From positions 1-64,000 of the forward strand of contig JAZGUH010000556.1 in NCBI GenBank assembly GCA_037893225.1: 64,000 nucleotides of DNA, read 5' to 3'. The translations under genes and the position numbers were made by a program. The DNA is from Hippasteria phrygiana. Taxonomy: Eukaryota > Echinodermata > Asteroidea > Valvatida > Goniasteridae. How positions within the stretch are numbered: position 1 is the first letter of the stretch; each line of letters begins with the position of its first letter. Positions 52,436 to 62,617 of this stretch are shown here, piece after piece. The notes under the pieces are model-generated. The model saw only the letters and a list, made by a program, of their open reading frames with translations. It did no database searches and was not told the DNA's origin.

Positions 52436-53049
52436 GTAGTTAACATTCACATGTTTAACATGACACTAAATCTCGAGAAAAGCTCCAGTTAATTAACAAG
52501 ATATGACCTTTAGAAGTGAGCGTCATGGACATTACACGAATGGACACACGTTTGTTTTTTACAACATTCATCAGAAAAACTCTCTGAAGTTGCAACCTCG
52601 AGTCTTGTAATTCCTGTTTAACATTATAAACATGGTAACACTTTATCTAAATTTGAAAACAAAGGAAGAAAAACACTTAGCTTGCTATATAGAAACACCT
52701 CCACATGAGCGTTAGTTTGTGCATAATTGTAGGCACGTCAGACAGTTAAACATTTATAGTTGATAACCCTAAAAATCATGGGCTCGTTGCAGCTCCAGTT
52801 TCTATAAATGTTTCTTCATCAACTACATGTACATGTTTTATTTTCTCATTTATTGCGCAATGAATTTCCATTGACATGGAATTGCCCAAGTAGAATGATG
52901 TCGGTAGAAGTAACAATTTTGATTGTTATACATGTATCTCCGTCTTGGATACTGTATTTTGACTGGCCCAGAACGATCACGTGTCCGGTCTATAAAAACG
53001 ACTGGCACACAAATTTTAAAAGATGGTAGAAATTACATCTATCGCATTT
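52436..53049. other. Unassigned DNA
   Basis: No supported feature. Confidence 0.35.
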
Positions 53050-53228
53050 CTCTCCCCTTGCAATGTTTAAATGCACTTCTGTTTAAATGGGACAATATGA
53101 GTATGCAAATGTCAAGATATCTCGAGAAAACAAAATGCCACAGGGGTCAAACCTACACCAAATTAAAGCTTAGGATGTGACAAATTCTACGTAACTTATT
53201 TTTCAAATCTTGCGACATAGTTTGTGCA
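53050..53228. mobile_element. Diverged fragment of the TGTGACCC family
   Basis: ATGCAAATGTCAAGATATCTC, AAAATGCCACAGG, TTATTTTTCAAATCTTGCGA and TTTGTGCAGAGC align in order with 37970-38115. It is an old half-copy. Confidence 0.6.
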
Positions 53229-53230
53229 GA

Positions 53231-54440
53231 GCCGTATAGTATTCGATTATTCAAAACTGGGTTTGACCGAATATTCAAATATTTGATGCTCGCCGATCAA
53301 GTTTTTCACGTGTCTGCTGCAACTGCATGCCGCGCACGCTAGGCACGCCGGTGTTTTACGTGTGGCGATCGATATTATGGACTGCCCGATCAAATTTTTG
53401 TTTGCATGCAAAAATGGTACCGATAATTGAAATTTTGTGTCGGGGCCCATGGACTGTAATGCCCCTTTCCCACTTACACGATTTTTGCTACGGTAGAGCA
53501 CGATTTTTCAATTATTTACAATCGCAACGGCGTCGTGGCCATGTTCGTGGTCAATCGTGGTCCACCGTAGCGCACCGTAGTAGTAGATCTTGATGGCACC
53601 GTGGAGTAGCACGATTTTTTTGGAATGTTCAAAAAAATCGTGCTCTACCGTAGCGGTGGAAAAAATCGTGGTCCACCGCAGCAGCATCGTATTAGAGTCG
53701 TAACGTTGTCTTGACGTTGTCGTGGTATGTCGTGACGGCATCTTGTTAATTCGTACTCATTCGTGGTGGCCGCAACAGCTACGGTAGGCCAAGACTTCGC
53801 TACGATGCTGATACGATGGTGCTGCGACCTAGCAAGACGCCAACAAGACGCCAGCAAGAACATTATTTTTTTATCACGCATCTCTTGCTGATCGTGTTGT
53901 GACGTCGTAGTACAATCTTGGCATTTCTTGGTACGCCGTGACAAATCTTGACGATGTCGTAACTCTACCGTAACACTGTCGTGGCACTATCGCACTACTG
54001 CCGTACCACATCTTGATGGCGTCTTGATAGCGTCTTGACAAGACGTAGAATTCGATTGACCTTGAACTTTTTGAGTGAATTACTACGGTAGAGCATGACT
54101 GAGCACGAGTTTCAACTTTGAAAAATCGTGCTCTACCGAGCAAAAATCGTGTAAGTGGGAAAGGGGCATAAGTGTCAAGGGTTTTACGGACGGGAACATT
54201 AAGCCTCTGTCCACCAAAAGTTACTGTTAACAGAAATGTGGCATTTGACACTGCTAAACACCGTAACTTTTCAATTAATTTTTCCCCTGTTGATTGTTTG
54301 ACGAACTTTTCAATTAAAATAGCAACAGTCGTATCTGTAAGTGCATATAAATTTTTTTTTGAATATTCGAACCGGCAAAAAGGTATTCAAATATCCGGTT
54401 GACGATCGATGGATCAAATATTCGAGTATCCGGTATATTC
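53231..54440. mobile_element. TATTCG-rich hAT-like element split by a Harbinger-like insert
   Basis: The left portion (TTTGACCGAATATTCAAATA, GGCGATCGATATTATGGACT) and right portion (TTTTACGGACGGGAAC, GTAACTTTTCAATTAA, TATTCGAACCGGCAAAAAGG) together equal one copy like 32905-33334. The outermost termini are eroded. The split is filled by 53460-54168 and some local sequence. Confidence 0.85.
53460..54168. mobile_element. PIF/Harbinger-like element with degenerate internal repeats
   Basis: The 50-bp-class inverted ends are TGCCCCTTTCCCACTTACAC, then GATTTTTGCTACGGTAGAGC, and their complement at the right. TAA duplications flank it (53457-53459 and 54169-54171). The interior consists of many short variants of ATCGTGGTCCACCGTAG and TCTTGACGTCGT words. 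The overlapping ORFs are stop-poor because of this composition and show no transposase motif. Confidence 0.92.
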
Positions 54441-54458
54441 ATGTATCGTATCCATATA

Positions 54459-54903
54459 TGTGACCCGCTCTGCAAAAAGGGCACTTATGTTGCAAAATTT
54501 GAAAATAGTGGTTTATATATCGCTGGAAAGGCCATTTTATAAGCTTTCATATGGTATATGTCTGAGGTCTCTAGCATTTTGCAATCACGAGATATTTGGA
54601 AATGTGCATGTTTGTTTTCAGGAATTTCTTGAAATGACTTAAGGAGAAACAAACCATTAAAAAAACCAAAAAGCAAAGCAATAGATGGAAGCACTCGAAA
54701 AAAACACTTTTTTCCCCAACTCTATTTACTGAATTCAAAGATTTTGGTTATGAAATAGAATAATATAGGTATCAAAGATGCAAAAAAAATCCTCCCTTCA
54801 AAATCACTTGTTTGGAGAATTTTTCACCCTCTTCACATTGAACGGCCCATAACTCGTAAAAGCATACAGCGACTTATGTGCCCTTTTTGCAGAGCGGGTC
54901 ACA
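54459..54903. mobile_element. TA-flanked Tc1/mariner-like MITE, short form 2
   Basis: TGTGACCCGCTCTGCAAAAA and its complement at the right are flanked by TA. It is 445 bp and sits about 20 bp from the end of the hAT above. It matches 37682-38121 in reverse orientation. Confidence 0.93.
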
Positions 54904-55168
54904 TATATGCAAAGCTCATTTGTCCTGATTGCTAACATGCCCTCACAAGATGTGGGAATAGTGCAAAAACCCAAGTCGATGAACGCTTTCCCTGATGGAA
55001 CAAGTTGCCCACAGTTTCCATTACACATATGTGGGTGATCAATGTAGAACAGATTTTGTTATTTGGCCTGATGATATATTTTTCATTAGTGGACGGACAG
55101 CTGCAAAAACAGATGTTTGAAACGATAACATTCTCATATCTGGATTCCTGCCAGGATGTTGTAATATA
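54904..55168. other. Unassigned DNA
   Basis: No supported feature. Confidence 0.35.
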
Positions 55169-55200
55169 CAAAGCAACAGAGATGTATTCAAGTCCATTAC

Positions 55201-55420
55201 AAGTCCCTGCAAGTCCCTGCAAGTCCCTGCAAGTCCCTGCAAGTCCCTGCAAGTCCCTGCAAGTCCCTGCAAGTCCCTGCAAGTCCCTGCAAGTCCCTGC
55301 AAGTCCCTGCAAGTCCCTGCAAGTCCCTGCAAGTCCCTGCAAGTCCCTGCAAGTCCCTGCAAGTCCCTGCAAGTCCCTGCAAGTCCCTGCAAGTCCCTGC
55401 AAGTCCCTGCAAGTCCCTGC
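55201..55420. repeat. Perfect 10-bp minisatellite, 22 units
   Basis: AAGTCCCTGC is repeated 22 times without a mismatch, preceded by a degenerate unit and followed by AAGTCTATCA. Long ORFs in several frames on both strands are artefacts of a stop-free 10-bp unit (PASPCKSLQV or its complement). Confidence 0.98.
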
Positions 55421-55537
55421 AAGTCTATCACATGCCCTCCAGCCCTAATCCCAATCACAATCTATTCAAATGAGCTTTGACAAAGGCATTCCTTTGTCAT
55501 TGTTCATCCAGTAATACTTGTGACCGGCTTTATGAAA

Positions 55538-55670
55538 GGACTTCTGACTGGACTTCTGACTGGACTTCTGACTGGACTTCTGACTGGACTTCTGACTGGA
55601 CTTGTGAAAGGACTTGTGAAAGGACTTGTGAAAGGACTTGTGAAAGGACTTGTGAAAGGACTTGTAGGGA
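55538..55670. repeat. 12-bp minisatellite in two blocks
   Basis: GGACTTCTGACT x5 is followed by GGACTTGTGAAA x5 and a final partial unit. As in the 17701 array, variants are segregated in homogeneous blocks. Confidence 0.97.
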
Positions 55671-55906
55671 CTTGACTACAACTCTGCAAAGCAAAAAGAA
55701 TTGAATAAACATCATTCTGATATCATGTATGTGTTAAAATTGATTTAAATTGAGGAATTTCATATCAACGAAAATAGCACCGATCTGTGCACTTCTAAGG
55801 CTGAGTGCTGAGTAAACTACAACCTTATTTGGTCTAAGTTCCTATAAAATGTGCTGCTTTATTATGTGTGCTATGCGCGAAGATTGATAACGTTGTGTGA
55901 ATTAGG

Positions 55907-56663
55907 TAGGGCTGTAATGATTCACCGATGCATCAATAGTCGTGATTGTGAAATGCCACGATACAGCACTGCGATACAAAACTCTGCAGTGCGATACATA
56001 CATGCAGCTGAATGTGTTATCAAAAAATAAAATACACAAACAAAGTTAAAGACAAACGTGACAAAAACGCAGCTCATGCACAATGATATTTCAGGCGTAA
56101 GGCTTCATATTGCTGTCCAACCCTTTCGCCCGTCCTCAGCCAAAAATCGGTTTGGACGGGTAAAGACCACTGAATGCCACTGCATTCACAGATATAGGCC
56201 TACCGCTCACTGGGCAGACCGTAACAATGACATTATGATCGGACATTGGACTAAATCACCAATATAGTTAACAAGCGCCAAGCAGAGTTTGTTTTTTTAA
56301 GTTCCCAAGTGGTATGGGATAACCCGAACAGATGTCACGAAAAACTGCATGATGCATCTTTGCATTTCATTAATATTATGTGGAAATGGAGCATACATGT
56401 TCTTTGCATTCCTTTCTTTAATGTGAGGAAATTAAACATTTGCTTGGAAGGGTAAATTTAAAATGAATTAAACTGTTGCAAACTGCTGACTGACTGAATG
56501 GGCCTGAAATATACAAATCGTTTTTTAGGGGGTTTGGTATTTATTTTTTGGATTTTTGGTGTCTATTTTGTATTTATTATTTTTGTTATGATACATATCA
56601 TATCGCGACCTAAGTATCGTGATACATATCATATCATGAAAAAGTGGTATCGTTACATCCGTA
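55907..56663. mobile_element. hAT-like element (TAGGGCTGTAATGATTC ends)
   Basis: It starts TAGGGCTGTAATGATTCACC and ends GGTATCGTTACATCCGTA. The 8-bp flanks are GAATTAGG (55899-55906) and GAATTGGG (56664-56671). The right subterminal region has repeated ATGATACATATCATATC palindromes. No transposase motif in the short internal ORFs. Confidence 0.88.
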
Positions 56664-56913
56664 GAATTGGGAAATGTCCCATTCGATTCAAAGTTTGAAG
56701 CTGATTGAATCGGCTACCCATTGCCTGTCGCTCATTATAAGCTGACCAAAAATATATTACAACCAAACACGGAAAGATTTTTATGATTGCTGGATCCCAC
56801 ATTTGCCAAAAATGTGTCTGTGGGCTTCCGTGTACAAAAGTACCCCATAGGAAAGTGTAATGTAGCGAGATGCGAGCCAACTGCACAATGAACCCCATCC
56901 TTTTTTTGCATTA
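56664..56913. other. Unassigned DNA
   Basis: No supported feature. Confidence 0.35.
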
Positions 56914-58583
56914 TGCCTCTGTCCCACTTTGGCGATCTTATTTTAGGCGACTACAGGCGACCAGGCTGTCGCCTGTATGGTCGGGAGTAGTCTCCTCAGT
57001 CGCCCAAAGAGTCGTAGCCTCTTTCTGGTCGCCGTGGGATTTTCAAAATGTTCAAACAATTTTGGCGACAGTGGGTTTGACGCCAACGAGCGTAGCTTGA
57101 CTTCTACTGATGTAGGTGCTGTCGTAGGTTGTCACCAGGTGACGTAGGTTGTCGCCGGTGCTGACCTCGGTGAATTCCATTGGGGACTACCTACGTCAAC
57201 CTACGTCAACCGGCGACAGGTACTGTGTCAAAAGAAGTCAAGCAGCGACAGGCATTGGACAAACCCAAGTCCACAAAAGTCAAGCTACAACAGCCAGTCC
57301 CGGCGCTGAAGAATGAAGTCCATCTACATCTACATCGGCGACAACCTATGGTACTCATGATGCAGAATTATTGCAAACCCTAAACCACACCCCATTTTAT
57401 AGGAAAACTTGGTGATTCCATTCTGTTTTGGAGGCCAAAATTACGTGAATTCTCTTCAGTTGTCTTCAGTTGTTGCCGACAGGGTTGTAGCTTGTCGTAG
57501 CTTGTCGCGGGTGGACGTAGGTTAACTTCGATTGTCGTAGGTTGTGCCTGTGTGGTCGTAGGTTGTCGTAGGTGGTTGTCCTTAGTCACGACGATTGGGT
57601 CGCCGGTTGTCGGTAGCTTGCCGTAGCTTGACGTCGACTAGGTGGTAGGTTGTCGGTAGCTTGACGTAGCTTGACGTCGACTAGGTGGTAGGTTGTCGGT
57701 AGCTTGCCGTAGCTTGACGTCGACTAGGTGGTAAGTTGTCGGTAGCTTGCCGTAGCTTGACGACGACTAGGTGGTAGGTTGTCGGTAGCTTGCCGTAGCT
57801 TGACGTCGACTAGGTGGTAGGTTGTCGGTAGCTTGCCGTAGCTTGACGTCGACTAGGTGGTAGGTTGTCGGTAGCTTGTCGTAGCTTGACGTCGACTAGG
57901 TGGTAGGTTGTCGGTAGCTTGCCGTAGCTTGACGTCGACTAGGTGGTAGGTTGTCGGTAGCTTGCCGTAGCTTGACGTCGACTTGGTGGTAGGTTGTCGG
58001 TAGCTTGCCGTAGTTTGACGTCGACTATAGTTGGTAGGTTGTCGGTAGCTTGCCGTAGCTTGACGTCGACTATAGTTGGTAGGTTGTCGGTAGCTTGCCG
58101 TAGCTTGACGTCGACTAGGTGGTAGGTTGTCGGTAGCTCGACGTCGACTAGGTGGTAGGTTGTCGGTAGCTTGCCGTAGCTTGATGTCAACTAGGTGGTA
58201 GGTTGTCGGTAGCTCGACGTCGACTAGGTGGTAGCTTGCCGTAGCTTGACGTCGACTAGGTGGTAGGTTGTCGGTAGCTCGACGTCGACTAGGTGGTAGG
58301 TTGTCGGTAGCTTGCCGTAGTTTGATGTCAACTATAGTTGGTAAGTTGTTGGTAGCTTGCCGTAGCCTATAGTTGGTAGGTTGTCGGTAGCTTGCCGTAG
58401 CTTGACGACGACTATAGTTGGTAGGTTGTCGGTAGCTTGCCGTAGCTTGACGTCGACTAGGTAGACATTGTCATAGGGACATTGTCATAGGGAGGTCCAG
58501 TCGTCGGTTTTTTCGGTGACCTGCTACGACTATGACGTTCGCCGGCAGTCGCCTAAAACGTCGCCCAAGTAGGGACAGGCTCT
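56914..58583. mobile_element. PIF/Harbinger-like element with a 43-bp minisatellite
   Basis: The left end TGCCTCTGTCCCACTTTGGC, then a segment ending TTTTAGGCGACTACAGGCG, is mirrored at the right by CGCCGGCAGTCGCCTAAAAC, GTCGCCCAAGTAGGGACAGG. TTA flanks lie at 56911-56913 and 58584-58586. It is 1670 bp. The interior is built of GTCGTAGGTTGTCG-type words that grade into a regular 43-bp array. No transposase is encoded. Confidence 0.9.
57595..58465. repeat. 43-bp minisatellite, about 19-20 units
   Basis: The unit runs from CTAGGTGGTAGGTTGTCGG through TAGCTTGCCGTAGCTTGACG to TCGA. Variants include ACTATAGTTGGT in place of ACTAGGTGGT and shortened units that skip the TAGCTTGCCG portion (58131, 58211, 58276). 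Regular 43-bp steps are seen at 57638, 57681, 57724 and 57767. Confidence 0.95.
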
Positions 58584-58601
58584 TTACACCTAAGGGAGGC
58601 C

Positions 58602-58823
58602 CAATAAGCCAGTTCAATATCTCAAAGGTCAAAGGTTATTCGGGATTAAATTGCTGACGTAATGTCACGCCATCTTACGCGAACGCCCATTCTGATTGAA
58701 TTTAACACGTGCGCGTTGTGCGACCAGCTTTTGCGTTCACACGCGCGCGTTAGGTCACGCGGGTCATTCGGGATAAAATGTCATATCACACATGCGCAGT
58801 TGAAATACTGAACTGGCTTATTG
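58602..58823. mobile_element. TIR element (CAATAAGCCAGTTC ends), copy 1
   Basis: CAATAAGCCAGTTCAATATC at the left is mirrored by GAAATACTGAACTGGCTTATTG at the right. The 222-bp interior is CpG-rich (GTGCGCGTTGTGCG, CACGCGCGCGTTAGG). A second copy is at 63552-63934. Confidence 0.8.
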
Positions 58824-58894
58824 CAGAATTTGCTGCTTATAAATCATTTGATAACTTTAATGATAACATTTATAGTGCAGCCAGTGTGTAACCG

Positions 58895-59115
58895 AAGCGC
58901 TTACAGACCAAGGGGCATCACTGTAGATGTTCCAATTTTCCAGTGGTCCGATTTTACCGAACCAAACAGGCATTTCCGAAACGATTTGTGCCAGTGATTT
59001 CCAGAGACAAACGGCGCATTCTTATGTATATTTAATGATCTCTCCAACCATAGCAAACTTAGGATGAATGCTTTTTGTACCCCAATTGGGCATTTCCAAG
59101 GCAACGCGTCCCCCG
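58895..59115. repeat. Dispersed repeat (as at 19090 and 37560)
   Basis: TGGTCCGATTTTACCGAACC, GTGATTTCCAGAGACAAACG, TTTAATGATCTCTCCAACC and AGGATGAATGCTTTTTG correspond to 19160-19320. Confidence 0.7.
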
Positions 59116-59690
59116 AAAAGTCCATTTTAGAGTTATGCGACTTCTGCACAGTGTAAACTTCAGTGGAATTATCTTCAAGAGAGACAAGAGAAAGTTATTC
59201 CGCTTGAGACAAAATTATTCCACAATCCCGAGCATGTTACTCAGGGCACGGATCATTTTTTTTTTATGTGGCATGTGCTGACATTCGACTTTGATTCCAG
59301 GGGGGAATTACGATTGATGTTCCTGCGATCTTTAGTCACCCCTGCAGGGAAATCAATCTGTTATCCGAGTGCTGCCAGGCCTGAAGAGAAAACTAGCCGA
59401 CAAAGAAATCCTGGTCTCCCCGCGTCCTCCGTACATCTGTCTGTGTATACAACTGCAGCTGCAACGGACATTGACCAAATGAGATTTTTGATGCTGGATG
59501 TTTCCTCCTTGAATTAAGCACGGATCATGTTGTTGCCTAGATACTTGATAGCCAAGTTCTTCTGACGATCGTTTTGAAGTGTGGTGTTCAGTATTAATGA
59601 AATGCACCAGAGCTCACTTTAGTCATCTTCAACAACAAAAATATTCACTTCTAAGATTTTTGGGGGTTGGTTTAATTTCAGGTAAGACCT
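59116..59690. other. Unassigned DNA
   Basis: ORF 59266-59517 lies in moderately GC sequence but shows no domain. Confidence 0.35.
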
Positions 59691-60050
59691 GTTTATTTGC
59701 AAAATTTCTCGAAGCCTTTGGAGGTCACTTTAACTACAACAGAACTTGTCTAGCTTTATGGAGCAAGGTTGGTTTTTTTTTTAACACTATTAGGCCTGTT
59801 AATTTCCGTTTAATTTCCTGAATGTTTGGAGCCATATTTATATATCGTTTAAACTGACCTTGCGGCCCTCCTATGTTTGCAAAATTTCTCGAACCCTTTA
59901 CTACTTTGGATGACAATTTTGCTAAAACAGAACTTGTCTGGCTTCATGGTGCAAGGTTGGCTTTTAAAAAAAACACTATTAGGCCTGTGAATTTCCGCTT
60001 AATTTCCTGAATGTTAAGAGCCATATTTAGATAGTTTAACCTGACCTTGC
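59691..60050. repeat. 180-bp tandem duplication
   Basis: GCAAAATTTCTCGAA recurs 180 bp apart (59698 and 59878). Each copy continues through CAGAACTTGTCTRGCTT, CACTATTAGGCCTGT and TTTAATTTCCTGAATGTT-type sequence to TGACCTTGC. Confidence 0.9.
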
Positions 60051-60335
60051 ATTTTTTGTTTTGTTTTGTTTTGGTGGTTGTTTTGGGTTTTGATTTTCGT
60101 TTGTTTTTTGGTTTTTGGTTTTAGGTTTTAAGTTTTTTAGGGTTTTTTTTGTGGGGGTTTTTTTGGGTTTTTTGGGGGTTTTTTTTTTTGGGGGGGGGGG
60201 GTTTTAATTTTTTTTTTTTTTTTTGTTTTTGTTGATTTATTTATTTTTGTTTAATTTTTTTTTTTTTTTGGTTTTGTTGGGTACTTTTTTGTTCTTGATT
60301 TTTAATTTTTGATTTTTGATTTCTTATTTGACTCA
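60041..60335 (+). repeat. T/G-only strand-asymmetric tract
   Basis: For nearly 300 bases the + strand is almost entirely T and G (for example TTTTGTTTTGTTTTGGTGG and a 12-G run at 60190), with very few A or C. It starts at the end of the second tandem copy above. Confidence 0.95.
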
Positions 60336-60428
60336 CCCTGCAAACCTGCATGCACATATGTACTAAACTTGGTTTCCATCATCTATCAGACATTACTTCA
60401 TAGCAACCCAGTGTCTAGTTACCAGTAA

Positions 60429-60872
60429 TTATGTTTGCCCTAGCCTGTATCTCATGACTGTCGAAAATGAAACGCACACAGGCAGCTTAAAACGGCAGAG
60501 ATTTGCGTCATCCGTTTCACTGTAACACAAGTCCAAAATCCATTCTCTTGAGCATGTCGCAAAATGGGTCAACTGCTTGCGAGATTGTTGATCCAACCAG
60601 CAACCTCTTCTAGAACGAACCGCATAGTATGAGCAAGCTGGACGCTTCTTGGTTTGAGTTACTTCGGCAGTTTCAGTAAACAGGAACAGCGAAAGGACTA
60701 GATCCGTATAATTCACTACACATTTGGGATTTTTTGCCGAGCAACTGAATAAGTTATAGGAACCGTGCAATAGACCTGATATTTTTTTAAATGTTACGCT
60801 TTCAAAAAATGTTTTTTTGTATTTTGAAGAAAAAAATTTAAACAAGCTTTTTTGTTCCAGGGAGTATAGCAA
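60429..60872 (-). CDS. Candidate minus-strand ORF, unidentified
   Basis: A 147-codon minus-strand ORF is among the longest not explained by a repeat. Its C-terminal 90 residues have a hydrophobic start (LVLSLFLFTETAEV), a KKR dibasic site and a row of cysteines (PACSYYAV, RRGCWLDQ, FATCSREW, DLCYSETDDANLC), which resembles an exported peptide precursor. The N-terminal part is low-complexity. No family recognised and no splice junction assigned. Confidence 0.25.
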   Translation of the reverse strand: MLYSLEQKSLFKFFSSKYKKTFFESVTFKKISGLLHGSYNLFSCSAKNPKCVVNYTDLVLSLFLFTETAEVTQTKKRPACSYYAVRSRRGCWLDQQSRKQLTHFATCSREWILDLCYSETDDANLCRFKLPVCVSFSTVMRYRLGQT

Positions 60873-61132
60873 GAAAGTGTTTCTAATATCGATTTCTTGA
60901 TTAAAAAACCCTAAATTATATGTTTTTCTCAGTTTCTTGATTTAAGATACTTTGAATCAAAGTTTTGTTCCTTAAATGTTCTCAAATTAAGGAAAAAAAG
61001 GGTATTTTTTTTTCTTGTTAGAAAAAAATCCTAATTTAAAACAAAAACCTAATAATATTTTCAAACTGAATTTTTTGGGGAAGAAAACCCCTTTACTTTC
61101 TGGAATCGGGAAAAAAATCTGATTCGCTTTAA
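60873..61132. other. Unassigned A/T-rich DNA
   Basis: Runs of A and T only. Confidence 0.4.
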
Positions 61133-61320
61133 AGGTAGTGTACAACATTTGCAAAAAACAAAACTACTGAATTATTACAAAATACCGTACTAGACTGTAA
61201 ATAGCAGTCTCAAGCATCCTGTGAAATCATGGCACCTGGTGTGCTGTCGTTTTCAAGAAAAGTGGAAATTTACATATCATTTTCTAACGATTGTCGGCCG
61301 ACGATCGTTGGAAATAGTCT
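61133..61320. mobile_element. AGGTAGTGTACA-family MITE, truncated copy D
   Basis: It starts AGGTAGTGTACAACATTTGC after CTTTAA and shows the uninterrupted site CACCTGGTGTGCTGTCG. It breaks off after AACGATTGTCGGCCGACGAT, where copies A and B continue into the hairpin. Confidence 0.75.
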
Positions 61321-61394
61321 AGTTCCCCTACCTGATAAATCCCTGACGTCTATAAATCGATGCAATTTTTCTAAAGTAGAGTCAGAGAACTCTG

Positions 61395-61485
61395 ATTTGT
61401 TTCGGGAAAGTCGGACCTTTGGAATTCAGAGTGGTGCCCTTGGCCCTTTGGTTGCGTACGGGCTGTACTATGTGTGGCACCAGTC
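61395..61485. repeat. Fragment of the 19090 repeat, inverse
   Basis: AAAGTCGGACC, TTGGAATTCAGAGTGGTGCC and GTTGCGTACGGGCTGTACT are the reverse complement of 19105-19170. Confidence 0.75.
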
Positions 61486-61632
61486 TAAATGCCAGCGCCT
61501 CGGTTTTTCCCCTCATTACTCCATAAATATTAAATATTATGGTAGAATTTCTACACTCAGACCTTTGAAATAGGTGAGCTAACTAACCAAAGATTTAGAT
61601 TTTGGGGGATTGCAAGGAAGTGTGTGCCTTAA

Positions 61633-61695
61633 AACCTTACTCCCTAGGTGGTGTGAGAAATCGTATTGAAATTGGAGGACTGGGGACTGTTATGG
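61633..61695. mobile_element. 63-bp TTAA micro-element
   Basis: TTAA lies at 61629-61632 and 61696-61699. The sequence AACCTTACTCCCTAGG...GGACTGTTATGG is a diverged copy of 51080-51141. Confidence 0.75.
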
Positions 61696-61699
61696 TTAA

Positions 61700-62120
61700 T
61701 CATGCAATTACCATAGGAAATCCCCTGTGAATTCCAGTCCCATCACGTTTCTGTCCTGGGTTGAAACAAATTCCCGAACTGTTTACTCTACACGCAGAGT
61801 GTCGAGTTTCAGATGGTAGATTGACATCAGTTATAATAACAGGCAGTTTTGACTGGTGAGTTATGACAGCTTGAGATGGTTATGTTTATTTTAGGACAGA
61901 CTTCTCAGTGTTTTAATACATATCCACAAAGGCTTTGATTATTACTGGCTGGCCGGTTAAAGGGGCACACTTACCACCATGCTTACAGAGCAAGTTCAAG
62001 CGATGACTATTTGTCGACCAATCGTCAAAATTGCCTGGCGTCCAGGATGTATTTCATGCATAGGTTTTCATGGGATATCCACTGATGGTTCACATGGTCA
62101 CCACTGAAACTTGCTCTAAA
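61700..62120. other. Unassigned DNA
   Basis: No supported feature. Confidence 0.35.
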
Positions 62121-62590
62121 TTAGCGCGTTCGATTACCTTCCCCGAGCTTACTCGCGCTGGCGCGACACCGTGCGATTTATGTTTGACGTCATCATTCGT
62201 GCTTACTCGCGCCAGGCCCAAGTGAGCGACCCGCTGAGCCGGTTACTTTGGGAAGTATCCCACATTGCACTGCAACATCTGCAGTAGTACAACCATTGAT
62301 CTCCATTATTCCTCAAGGCGTGATACTTTGCACGCCGGCCAAACTAGTCTCTGTATAACGGTTATCTTCCATTAAAACTAGGGCAAGCATCGTCAGCTTT
62401 CTCCGTCTTTCTTCTGAAAGATCCATGATTTCGCATTTTTCGTCCGTGAATAATTAATTTGTGTACGTCGCAATGTGTCAACGTTCTCATAACTTTCCCA
62501 GAGTTTGCGTGAAACTCCACTGCGCATGTCCGACATCGCACGCATGGCAAGCACGAGTAATAACTCGGGGAAGGTAATCAAACGCACTAA
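62121..62590. mobile_element. TIR element (TTAGYGCGTTYGATTACC ends)
   Basis: TTAGCGCGTTCGATTACC, CTTCCCCGAGCTTACTCG on the left are mirrored by CTCGGGGAAGGTAATCAAAC, GCACTAA on the right. The TIR is about 35-40 bp. The 470-bp interior is unremarkable; two short minus-strand ORFs show no motif. Confidence 0.8.
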
Positions 62591-62617
62591 ATGTAATTTG
62601 GGCAATTTGCAATACAG

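Larger units (their letters stand above)
55177..55686. mobile_element. hAT-like element with two expanded minisatellites
   Basis: It starts CAGAGATGTATTCAAGTCC and ends GGGACTTGACTACAACTCTG. Perfect 8-bp flanks CAAAGCAA lie at 55169-55176 and 55687-55694. The CAGAG terminus and 8-bp TSD fit hAT. It holds 22 identical 10-bp units (55201-55420) and a 12-bp array (55538-55657). The reverse-orientation relative at 17519 has the same unique centre (GACAAAGGNATNCCTTTGT) with shorter arrays. Confidence 0.95.

Noticed and set aside
53645..54251. Minus-strand ORFs of 99 and 125 codons
   Set aside because: They lie within iterated sequence of the Harbinger-like element and run into its terminal repeat; no DDE or Myb-like motif is visible.
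55005..55458. Overlapping long ORFs on both strands (139-156 codons)
   Set aside because: They translate the perfect 10-bp minisatellite, whose unit lacks stop codons in five or more frames; no protein domain is present.
57595..58465. 43-bp direct repeats as a possible CRISPR or coding repeat
   Set aside because: No spacers, degenerate units, not a multiple of three, and enclosed by transposon ends.
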